From contig JBAYNV010000066.1 in assembly GCA_041678685.1 (NCBI GenBank), positions 1 through 10,769 on the forward strand: a DNA stretch of 10,769 nucleotides. Direction: 5' to 3'. Of this stretch, positions 1 to 6,227 are shown piece after piece; within the stretch, counting starts at the first letter, position 1, and every line of letters starts with the position of its first letter. Position numbers and translations under genes: made by a program. A model generated the notes under the pieces. It saw only the letters and a program-made list of their open reading frames with translations, did no database searches and was not told the DNA's origin. The DNA comes from DUPQ01 sp041678685 (GTDB lineage: Bacteria > Bacillota > Clostridia > DUPQ01).

Positions 1-151
1 TCACCGATCCTGATGGCATTTCCCAATGCCGCGATATATCAGCTCACAGATCAGTGTCGAAATGGTCGGATACAGGGAAACGGATCACTATCAGCTTACA
101 AGAAGGTTCCTTGAAGACCCTGAACGGATGATAAAAATGATTCTGGATTGA
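1..151 (+). pseudogene. 3' end of an AAA-type ATPase gene, apparently frameshifted
   Basis: Frame 1 from the left edge reads SPILMAFPNAAIYQLTDQ (bases 1-54) and then degenerates to a stop at 112-114. Frame 2 picks up as VEMVGYRETDHYQLTRRFL from base 56 and ends at the TGA at 149-151; it is blocked upstream by a stop at 11-13. Joined, the two pieces resemble the C-terminus of small predicted ATPases of the ABC/SMC-like AAA class, where a D-loop/H-loop segment of the type ATHSPILxAxP is followed by an IYxL strand and a terminal ExTxHYxLTRxFLxxPxR motif. This resemblance is from memory. The join needs one extra base (or two missing) at about 52-58. The gene is therefore either a decayed ATPase or carries a sequencing error. 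Everything upstream, including the Walker motifs, lies outside the window. Its substrate or role cannot be told from this piece. Confidence 0.55.
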
Positions 152-339
152 AGACATCAGGTACAGGAAGTGTATCTGAATATTTCTTTTGTATAATGAT
201 GTAAAGTTATGACCAGCGTAATACAGATACTTAATAACCAAAGGTAAAGTCTTTTATATGCAATTTTAATACTGTACAATACTGGAATATATTATTCTAA
301 CATTTTTTGTGAATAATAATGGATTTTTTATGCATGAAA

Positions 340-348
340 TGATATGAT
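340..348 (+). promoter_or_regulatory. candidate extended -10 promoter for pyrG
   Basis: TGATATGAT has the TGN extension directly in front of a TATGAT hexamer (343-348), about 65 bases upstream of the pyrG start. No good -35 box lies 17 bases upstream (TGGATT at 320-325), so the call rests on the extended -10 alone. A second -10-like hexamer, TACAAT at 275-280, is an alternative and also lacks a good -35. The rest of bases 152-413 is AT-rich and shows no credible gene, RNA structure or strong terminator. Confidence 0.3.
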
Positions 349-413
349 AAGCACTGAGATTTTTGATCATGCAGGCAATGTGTCCGGATATCATGCCAAA
401 AAGGGGTTAGATC

Positions 414-2036
414 ATGGAAAATACAACGAAATACATATTTGTAACAGGCGGAGTTGTTTCCGGATTGGGAAAAGGAATAACCGCAGCATCTCTTGGAAGA
501 CTTTTAAAAGCAAGAGGCTTAAAGGTGGCGGCTCAGAAAATAGATCCATATATCAATGTCGACCCCGGGACTATGAGCCCTTTCCAGCACGGAGAGGTGT
601 TCGTTACAGAAGACGGAGCGGAGACTGATCTTGACCTTGGACATTATGAACGCTTTATTGACGAAGACCTGAACAAATACTCAAATCTTACATCCGGTAA
701 GGTATTCTGGAATGTATTGAATAAGGAAAGAAAAGGTGAGTATCTGGGCGAGACCGTTCAGATAATCCCTCATATAACTAACGAAATAAAGAGCTATATA
801 TACCGCGTAGGCAAGAAAACCAATGCGGATGTCGTCATAACCGAAGTCGGCGGAACGATAGGAGATATCGAAAGCCAATATATGCTGGAGGCTATACGTC
901 AGATATCATTGGAAATAGGCAAGCAGAGCTGTCTGTTCGTACACGTGACGCTTGTCCCTTATCTTAACAGTTCAGGAGAATACAAGTCAAAGCCCACACA
1001 GCACTCAGTCAAAGAACTGCATTCCATGGGTATATCCCCGGATATAATAGTGCTTCGATGCGAAGACCATCTGGAAGAGAGTCTTAAGAGAAAAATATCG
1101 CTGTTCTGTGATGTGAAAGAAGACTGCGTCATTGAGAATGCCGATATGGATAACCTTTATGAAGTCCCTCTGATGCTGGAAAAGCAGAACTTTTCCAAGA
1201 TCGCATGCAGGGAACTCGGTATCAAAGCCACCGAACCTGATCTTACAGAGTGGAAGGCAATGATCAGAAGAATGAAAAATGCAAAAGGCGAGGTAACGAT
1301 CGCGCTTGTAGGTAAATATACTGCACTTCACGATGCCTACCTTTCGGTTGCTGAAGCGCTCCGCCATGCAGCATGGGAAAACGGCACAGGGATGAATATA
1401 AAATGGGTGGATTGCGAGACTGTCACGAAGGATAACGCAAAAGAGATCTTCAGTGACTGTAACGGCATGCTCATTCCCGGAGGCTTTGGAATCAGAGGTA
1501 TCGAAGGAAAGATAAATGCATGCAGGTATGCAAGAGAGAATGATCTTCCGTACTTCGGGATATGTCTTGGAATGCAGGTGGCAGTAGTGGAACTGGCACG
1601 TAATGTGGCAGGTTTTACAGATGCGAACTCGAGTGAGTTCGATGAAAGAAGCGAGCACAAGGTCATAGATCTAATGGCCGATCAGTATGTGACGATCGCA
1701 AAAGGCGGTACCATGAGGCTCGGAGCATATCCGTGCGTAATAAAAGAAGACACAATCATGAAGAGGGCATATAAAGTAAATGAGATCACTGAACGCCACA
1801 GACACCGTTATGAGTTCAACAACGATTACAGAAAAGATCTCGAGAAAGCCGGAATGAAGATAAGCGGGACTTCACCTGACGATATCATCGTGGAAACTGT
1901 GGAGATACCTAAGAATGACTTCTTTATCGGCGTACAGTTCCACCCGGAATTCAAGAGCCGTCCGAATAAAGCGCATCCTATATTCTCGGAATTTATAAAG
2001 TCTGCGATAGTAAACAGGGACAAGATCAATATATAA
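414..2036 (+). CDS. pyrG: CTP synthase (glutamine hydrolysing)
   Basis: PyrG makes CTP from UTP, ATP and glutamine in the cytosol, the last step of pyrimidine nucleotide synthesis. The 540-residue product matches the usual length. The N-terminal synthetase domain (about 1-270) opens with the conserved segment TGGVVSGLGKG, with K20 as the P-loop lysine, followed by KIDPYINVDPGTM and the EDGAETDLDLGHYERF block that contributes metal and UTP binding. EVGGTIGDIES is the second signature. The C-terminal class I glutamine amidotransferase domain (about 295-535) has the nucleophile C384 in FGICLGMQ, and H510 and E512 in GVQFHPEF complete the triad. The start is supported by AAGGGG at 401-406, 7 bases before the ATG. 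The gene stands alone; no clear terminator follows it, so read-through toward groESL is possible. The pppGGGC-type start with attenuator hairpin known for B. subtilis pyrG was not recognised here. Confidence 0.98.
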   Translation: MENTTKYIFVTGGVVSGLGKGITAASLGRLLKARGLKVAAQKIDPYINVDPGTMSPFQHGEVFVTEDGAETDLDLGHYERFIDEDLNKYSNLTSGKVFWNVLNKERKGEYLGETVQIIPHITNEIKSYIYRVGKKTNADVVITEVGGTIGDIESQYMLEAIRQISLEIGKQSCLFVHVTLVPYLNSSGEYKSKPTQHSVKELHSMGISPDIIVLRCEDHLEESLKRKISLFCDVKEDCVIENADMDNLYEVPLMLEKQNFSKIACRELGIKATEPDLTEWKAMIRRMKNAKGEVTIALVGKYTALHDAYLSVAEALRHAAWENGTGMNIKWVDCETVTKDNAKEIFSDCNGMLIPGGFGIRGIEGKINACRYARENDLPYFGICLGMQVAVVELARNVAGFTDANSSEFDERSEHKVIDLMADQYVTIAKGGTMRLGAYPCVIKEDTIMKRAYKVNEITERHRHRYEFNNDYRKDLEKAGMKISGTSPDDIIVETVEIPKNDFFIGVQFHPEFKSRPNKAHPIFSEFIKSAIVNRDKINI

Positions 2037-2128
2037 CACAAACAAGAGAAATAACCAGCAAAACCAAGAATGACGGAGATATGCTGAGATATATGCGTAT
2101 AAAGGCCAATTCTGCCACGTTTCTCGGT

Positions 2129-2157
2129 TTGCGCACAAATGATATGTAACTTACAAT
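2129..2157 (+). promoter_or_regulatory. groESL promoter (sigma-A type)
   Basis: A -35 element TTGCGC (2129-2134) is separated by exactly 17 bases from a -10 element TACAAT (2152-2157). Transcription would begin at about 2164, inside the first arm of the CIRCE operator, the geometry expected for a repressor-controlled chaperonin promoter. The -35 is weak (3 of 6 consensus bases) and the -10 is good (5 of 6). Confidence 0.7.
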
Positions 2158-2161
2158 ATCT

Positions 2162-2188
2162 TTAGCACTCAAGGGTTAAGAGTGCTAA
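2162..2188 (+). promoter_or_regulatory. CIRCE operator (HrcA binding site)
   Basis: TTAGCACTC, nine bases, then GAGTGCTAA: a perfect 9-bp inverted repeat identical to the consensus CIRCE element bound by the heat-shock repressor HrcA. It starts 5 bases after the -10 box and ends 28 bases before the groES start codon, so it also lies at the 5' end of the transcript. This predicts that the organism encodes HrcA elsewhere and that groESL is derepressed when HrcA loses activity under heat or misfolding stress. Confidence 0.97.
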
Positions 2189-2216
2189 CACACACATAAT
2201 AAACGGAGGTGCGATT

Positions 2217-2501
2217 ATGGTAATAAAACCATTATGCGACAGAATAGTAATCAAGATGTTGGAATCAGAAGAGACCACAAAGAGCGGTATCGTTCTTCCA
2301 GGTTCAGCTAAAGAAAAACCGCAGGTTGCGGAAGTCATAGCTGTAGGTCCTGGCGGATACGTAGAAGGCAACAAGATCGAGATGGAACTGAAAGTCGGCG
2401 ACAAAGTACTCATAAGCAAATATGCAGGGACCGAAGTCAAAATGGACGGCAAGGAATTCACCATCCTCAGACAGTCTGACGTATTAGCAAGAGTGGAATA
2501 A
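2217..2501 (+). CDS. groES: GroES co-chaperonin (10 kDa)
   Basis: GroES forms the seven-subunit lid that closes the GroEL cavity during ATP-driven folding of cytosolic proteins. The 94-residue product is of normal size. It begins with the conserved VIKPLCDRIVIKMLE strand, then carries the mobile loop that contacts GroEL (about 17-33, containing SGIVLPGSAKEKP), followed by the VIAVGPGG turn, the KVGDKVLISKYAGTEVK segment and the terminal EFTILRQSDVLARVE strand. GGAGGT at 2205-2210 lies 6 bases ahead of the ATG. It is the first gene of the CIRCE-controlled operon and is followed after 17 bases by groEL. Confidence 0.98.
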   Translation: MVIKPLCDRIVIKMLESEETTKSGIVLPGSAKEKPQVAEVIAVGPGGYVEGNKIEMELKVGDKVLISKYAGTEVKMDGKEFTILRQSDVLARVE

Positions 2502-2518
2502 TCAAAGGAGAAAAGATC

Positions 2519-4150
2519 ATGGCAAAACAAATTCAGTATGGTATTGAAGCAAGAAAATCTTTGGAAGCCGGAGTAAATAAACTGGCTGATACAGTTAAGA
2601 TCACATTAGGACCCAAAGGAAGAAACGTTGTTCTTGATAAGAAATACGGTTCTCCGCTGATCACAAACGACGGCGTTACAATCGCAAAAGAAATTGAACT
2701 TGAGGAACCATTTGAAAATATGGGAGCTCAGCTCGTTAAAGAAGTAGCAACAAAAACAAATGATGTAGCAGGCGACGGGACAACAACGGCAACATTGCTT
2801 GCACAGGCCATAGTAAGAGAAGGGCTCAAGAACATCGCAGCAGGCGCTAACCCGATGATACTTAAAAAGGGTATCGAAAAAGCGGTTGTAGCGGCAGTAC
2901 AGGGGATCAAAGACAACAGCAGAAAGATCCAGGGAAATGAAGACATCGAAAGAGTTGCTTCAGTTTCTGCAAATGATGCTGAAATCGGAAATCTTGTTGC
3001 TCAGGCTATGGGTAAAGTCGGAAAAGACGGTGTTATAACCGTTGAAGAGTCAAAGACGATGGGAACGAATCTTGAAGTCGTTGAAGGCATGCAGTTTGAC
3101 AGAGGATATCTTTCAGCATATATGGTAACAGATACCGATAAGATGGAAGCTGTCATCGATGATGCATATGTACTTCTTACAGACAAGAAGATCTCAAATA
3201 TACAGGAAATCCTTCCTTTGCTTGAACAGATCGTTCAGCAGGGCAAGAAGCTCGTAATAATCGCTGAGGATGTCGAAGGCGAAGCACTTGCAACACTGGT
3301 CGTAAATAAATTAAGAGGAACATTCACATGCGTGGCTGTTAAAGCTCCGGGATTTGGCGACAGAAGAAAAGCAATGCTCGAAGATATAGCGACCCTTACA
3401 GGCGGACAGGTCATATCTGAAGAGATAGGGCTTGACCTTAAGGAAGCTACGATGGATATGCTCGGAAAAGCAAGACAGATAAAGGTACAGAAAGAAAACA
3501 CGATCATAGTTGACGGTGCAGGTTCACCTGAAAAGATCGCCAACAGGATCGCTTCAATAAAATCACAGGTAGCTGACACAACAAGCGAATTCGATAAGGA
3601 AAAGCTGCAGGAAAGACTTGCCAAATTATCAGGCGGTGTTGCAGTCATCCAGGTCGGAGCAGCAACAGAGATCGAAATGAAAGAAAAGAAGCTCAGGATC
3701 GAAGATGCTCTGGCAGCAACAAGAGCGGCTGTGGAAGAAGGTATCGTAGCAGGCGGCGGAGTTGCATTTGTTAATGTATTACCTAATGTAAATGCTGTAA
3801 TACGTACTTTAACAGGCGACGAGAAGACTGGCGCAGCTATAGTTGCAAGAGCTCTTGAGGAACCTATCAGACAGATCGCAAGCAATGCAGGACTTGAGGG
3901 AAGCGTTATCATGTCCAAGGTCATGGTCAGCAAGAAGGGCGTCGGATTCAACGTTGTTTCTGAAAAGTACGAAGACATGGTAGCTGTTGGAATAGTTGAT
4001 CCGGCAAAGGTCACAAGAGTAGCTCTGCAGAACGCTGCAAGCGTTGCAGCTATGATACTCACAACAGAATCACTTGTATGCGATATCCCTGTAAAAGAAC
4101 CCGCTATGCCGGCAGGCAACCCGGGTATGGGCGGCGGATACGGAATGTAA
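2519..4150 (+). CDS. groEL: GroEL chaperonin (60 kDa)
   Basis: GroEL forms the double-ring ATP-dependent folding chamber of the cytosol. The 543-residue product is full length. The equatorial domain has the nucleotide-binding sequences TLGPKGRNVVLD, NDGVTIAKE (D51) and AGDGTTTATLLAQ (D86, equivalent to E. coli D87). The apical domain includes the RGYLSAYMVTD and KAPGFGDRRKAML segments. The catalytic aspartate of ATP hydrolysis is D396 in IEDALAATRAAVEEG, preceding the IVAGGGVAF loop. The C-terminus ends in the flexible Gly/Met-rich tail (GNPGMGGGYGM) typical of group I chaperonins. AAAGGAG at 2504-2510 gives an 8-base spacing to the ATG. It is cotranscribed with groES and ends before a strong terminator, so the operon is bicistronic. 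Confidence 0.99.
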   Translation: MAKQIQYGIEARKSLEAGVNKLADTVKITLGPKGRNVVLDKKYGSPLITNDGVTIAKEIELEEPFENMGAQLVKEVATKTNDVAGDGTTTATLLAQAIVREGLKNIAAGANPMILKKGIEKAVVAAVQGIKDNSRKIQGNEDIERVASVSANDAEIGNLVAQAMGKVGKDGVITVEESKTMGTNLEVVEGMQFDRGYLSAYMVTDTDKMEAVIDDAYVLLTDKKISNIQEILPLLEQIVQQGKKLVIIAEDVEGEALATLVVNKLRGTFTCVAVKAPGFGDRRKAMLEDIATLTGGQVISEEIGLDLKEATMDMLGKARQIKVQKENTIIVDGAGSPEKIANRIASIKSQVADTTSEFDKEKLQERLAKLSGGVAVIQVGAATEIEMKEKKLRIEDALAATRAAVEEGIVAGGGVAFVNVLPNVNAVIRTLTGDEKTGAAIVARALEEPIRQIASNAGLEGSVIMSKVMVSKKGVGFNVVSEKYEDMVAVGIVDPAKVTRVALQNAASVAAMILTTESLVCDIPVKEPAMPAGNPGMGGGYGM

Positions 4151-4193
4151 TTGATCGGTAAGCCTGATTTATAGCTTAACTGAAGTTTAGTGG

Positions 4194-4225
4194 AAAGACC
4201 TGTAGTTATTACAGGTCTTTTCTTT
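4194..4225 (+). terminator. rho-independent terminator of groESL
   Basis: AAAGACCTGTA (4194-4204) and TACAGGTCTTT (4210-4220) form a perfect 11-bp stem with a 5-base loop (GTTAT), followed by a T-rich run (TCTTT). It lies 44 bases after the groEL stop and separates the chaperonin operon from the sigma gene. The A-rich left flank means it could also work on the opposite strand. Confidence 0.92.
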
Positions 4226-4280
4226 GTACCTGATTTGTCTAATGCTATTATGATAAAATAAGAAAAATTCGATAATTATT

Positions 4281-4307
4281 GTGACCAAATGATATTAAAC
4301 CGGTCTA
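4281..4307 (+). promoter_or_regulatory. candidate ECF-type promoter of the sigma operon
   Basis: GTGACC (4281-4286) and GGTCTA (4302-4307) are separated by 15 bases. The pair resembles ECF-sigma promoters with a -35 box of the TGAAAC/TGACC type and a -10 box of the CGTC(TA) type. A start site near 4312 would give a leader of about 37 bases before the 4349 start codon. This fits an autoregulated sigma gene but is inferred from motif shape only. Confidence 0.45.
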
Positions 4308-4348
4308 TTAGGGTGAATGGCATCAAGGCACTGCAAAGGAGGAAACGG

Positions 4349-4909
4349 ATGGATGACAGACAGATCGTGGAATTGTATTTTAAACGGTCCGAATCGGCAA
4401 TAACGGAAACAGCGGGCAAATATGGCAGGTACTGTCACTATATAGCATACAATATACTGCACAGTGAGGAAGACGCTGAGGAATGCGTCAACGATACATA
4501 CCTTAAGGCATGGAATTGCATACCTCCCCACAAACCGGATATGTTGTCTGCTTTTCTCGGCAAGATCACCCGTAACCTTTCTTTGAACCTATACGCGAAA
4601 TATACGGCGCAGAAGCGCGGTCTTGGCCAGACTGCTCTTGTACTGTCTGAGCTGGAGGAATGTCTGTCTTCTTCAGACAATGTCGAGCAGGCTGCCGATG
4701 AAGACGCATTAGTCGATGCGATCGACCGGTTCCTCGCAGTGATGCCGTCAGAAACGCGTAAAGTATTCATGAGGCGGTACTGGTATCTAAGTCCGGTCAA
4801 AGAGATCGCAGATGGATATGGTATCAGCGAAAGTAAAGTCAAAATGACTTTGTTTCGGACCCGAAAAAGTCTGAGGCAGTATCTGGAGAAAGAAGGAGTC
4901 ACAATATGA
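4349..4909 (+). CDS. ECF-like RNA polymerase sigma factor (sigma-70 family)
   Basis: An alternative sigma factor of 186 residues that would direct RNA polymerase to a small regulon. Region 2 (about 8-75) covers YFKRSESAITETAGKYG, the YCHYIAYNILHSEEDAEECV core-binding helix and NDTYLKAWNCIPPHK with SAFLGKITRNLSLNLY, the -10 recognition part. A linker with several Glu/Ser follows. Region 4 (about 125-182) contains PSETRKVFMRRYWYLSPVKEIA and the helix-turn-helix GISESKVKMTLFRTRKSLR for -35 contact. The start at 4349 is chosen because AAAGGAGG (4335-4342) lies 6 bases ahead; the upstream in-frame ATG at 4289 falls inside the candidate promoter and has no ribosome site. Its last codons overlap the next gene in ATGA, implying translational coupling. 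The family is recognised with confidence, the regulon is not. Confidence 0.92.
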   Translation: MDDRQIVELYFKRSESAITETAGKYGRYCHYIAYNILHSEEDAEECVNDTYLKAWNCIPPHKPDMLSAFLGKITRNLSLNLYAKYTAQKRGLGQTALVLSELEECLSSSDNVEQAADEDALVDAIDRFLAVMPSETRKVFMRRYWYLSPVKEIADGYGISESKVKMTLFRTRKSLRQYLEKEGVTI

Positions 4910-6060
4910 AAAGCGTAAAACTACTTAGTTGTTTAGGGAATGTGGACGAAAGATATATTAAGGAAGCCGTATATGAAGGCAAAAAAAAGAAAAAGAAGAC
5001 AGCATGGTTAAAATGGGGTGCGATTGCAGCATGCATGTGCATCATCACTGTGATCGTTATTGTTTTAGCGCATCAGATAAACGATCCGACAGAAAGTCCT
5101 TACTACATGTATTTCAGGAACAATACTTCGGTCCTGGCATCAGGGATGACGGTCGGTCAGTCACTTGCGGACACTGACAGGGATTGGGCGGAGTCAAGAG
5201 GTTTTTCTGATTTCAGGGAAGTACTTGAACAGGATGGAGCTATTCCGCTGATGGATGACAGTTATACGAATTTTTCTGCCATTGCTAATTATGATGAAAA
5301 CGGTAATATTTTAAGAATGGAGTTGTTTTGGGGAGCATATGATCTTAATGACGGATGGCCGGATTTCAAGCAGTTCAGGATCACTGTAGCCGATGAGGAG
5401 ATCATTGAAGATACAGACTGCATATCAATTCCTCTTGATGAGAACGGTAATGTTATTTCAGATGAAGTCACTGTTACCATACGTGACAGCGTGGAGATCG
5501 TCGGTCTTGGCAATATCGGTAAGAAAGAAATGTCGCTAACTTTCTATCGTGAAGATATGGGTTGGGTAAGGATCTGGTGTAATGGGATCGCGACTTATGA
5601 TGATATCGGAGCGCTTTTAGACTGGGTGTGGGAACATGGTATCAGCTTTGACGCTTTTGCGATGCAGAAAGGTGATGACTATACTATAAGCACGGCACAA
5701 AACGATATAGAAGCTGCAAAGAGGATCTTTTATGCATGCCTCCCTGATTTGAGTCTCATGGATATGCCAACTGCATCTTTTACAGTGGGATTTAAAAACG
5801 GGATCCTGTATTATTACACATTTGGTTATCAGTCGGAGGATGGTATCACCACTCTTGACGGTTATTGTGAATATTACGATATATCTTTAGAAAACGATAT
5901 ACGGCTTGAGGATATTGACCGCGAATACATAGAAGGAAAACTGACCTATGCAGCTCAGATGGATTTTGATATCATTGTAGGCAACATGCGGCTTTGTTTA
6001 AGCGGCAATGTGTCTGCTGATCTGTTTGAGGCCCTGATAAGATCCATACCAGGCAATTGA
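4906..6060 (+). CDS. single-pass membrane protein, probable cognate regulator (anti-sigma-like) of the ECF sigma
   Basis: The 384-residue protein has a short cytoplasmic N-terminus with a VDERYIKEA segment (13-21), a run of six lysines (26-31), then one membrane helix (about 37-55, WGAIAACMCIITVIVIVLA). The remaining 330 or so residues would be outside the cell. The positive-inside rule supports N-in/C-out topology. The ATGA overlap with the sigma gene and the sigma/one-helix layout are what anti-sigma factors look like. However, the roughly 35 residue cytoplasmic part has no His-x3-Cys-x2-Cys zinc anti-sigma domain and is short for an anti-sigma domain. The outer part is acidic and aromatic-rich with no family I recognise; repeated DENGN segments suggest beta structure. 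It might sense an envelope signal. Regulatory role is inference from context. The A8 tract encoding the lysines is treated under findings. Confidence 0.8.
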   Translation: MKSVKLLSCLGNVDERYIKEAVYEGKKKKKKTAWLKWGAIAACMCIITVIVIVLAHQINDPTESPYYMYFRNNTSVLASGMTVGQSLADTDRDWAESRGFSDFREVLEQDGAIPLMDDSYTNFSAIANYDENGNILRMELFWGAYDLNDGWPDFKQFRITVADEEIIEDTDCISIPLDENGNVISDEVTVTIRDSVEIVGLGNIGKKEMSLTFYREDMGWVRIWCNGIATYDDIGALLDWVWEHGISFDAFAMQKGDDYTISTAQNDIEAAKRIFYACLPDLSLMDMPTASFTVGFKNGILYYYTFGYQSEDGITTLDGYCEYYDISLENDIRLEDIDREYIEGKLTYAAQMDFDIIVGNMRLCLSGNVSADLFEALIRSIPGN

Positions 6061-6081
6061 AAAAGAATCTATACAGCTCTT

Positions 6082-6113
6082 GGGACCGGATACTCATCTG
6101 GCCCCTGTTTATT
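6082..6113 (+). terminator. probable rho-independent terminator of the sigma operon
   Basis: GGGACCGGAT (6082-6091) can pair with ATCTGGCCCC (6096-6105) across a 4-base loop, with one A-C mismatch and one G-U pair. It is followed by the T-rich TGTTTATT. It begins 21 bases after the stop of the membrane protein gene. Confidence 0.6.
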
Positions 6114-6173
6114 ATATCTGTCCGCATCATGCAAATATAACGCATAAAAACACAAATATCTCTTCTGTTGATG

Positions 6174-6201
6174 TTGTAATATGATACAGTTTTGTTAAAA
6201 T
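6174..6201 (+). promoter_or_regulatory. candidate promoter of the beta-helix gene
   Basis: TTGTAA (6174-6179) and TAAAAT (6196-6201) are 16 bases apart, giving a start near 6208, close to the ribosome site of the gene starting at 6228. That leader is short (about 20 bases) but workable. The position after a terminator and the absence of another promoter in the gap support it. Confidence 0.4.
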
Positions 6202-6227
6202 GAAAGCATATCAAAGGAGAACATCAA

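Noticed and set aside
285..297. Short GAATA/TATTC inverted repeat upstream of pyrG
   Set aside because: Only 5-bp arms in very AT-rich DNA; expected by chance and not linked to a promoter element.
344..628. Plus-strand frame of 94 codons overlapping the pyrG start
   Set aside because: Arg/Lys-rich out-of-frame reading of pyrG; its start is inside the likely promoter and it has no ribosome site.
1005..1658. Antisense open frame of 217 codons inside pyrG
   Set aside because: It lies fully within a conserved gene, has Cys/His/Phe-rich composition typical of antisense frames and no recognisable domain.
2037..2128. Possible terminator after pyrG
   Set aside because: Only tiny GGC/GCC pairings are present, with no T run, so no terminator is claimed.
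3235..4119. Long antisense open frame of 294 codons inside groEL
   Set aside because: It mirrors the codon pattern of groEL, has a low-complexity Ser/Ala/Thr composition and no ribosome site; GroEL on the other strand is certain.
4289..4348. Longer sigma protein starting at ATG 4289
   Set aside because: The start lies within the candidate promoter and lacks a ribosome site, while AAAGGAGG precedes ATG 4349 at the right distance and the family starts at MDDxQI.
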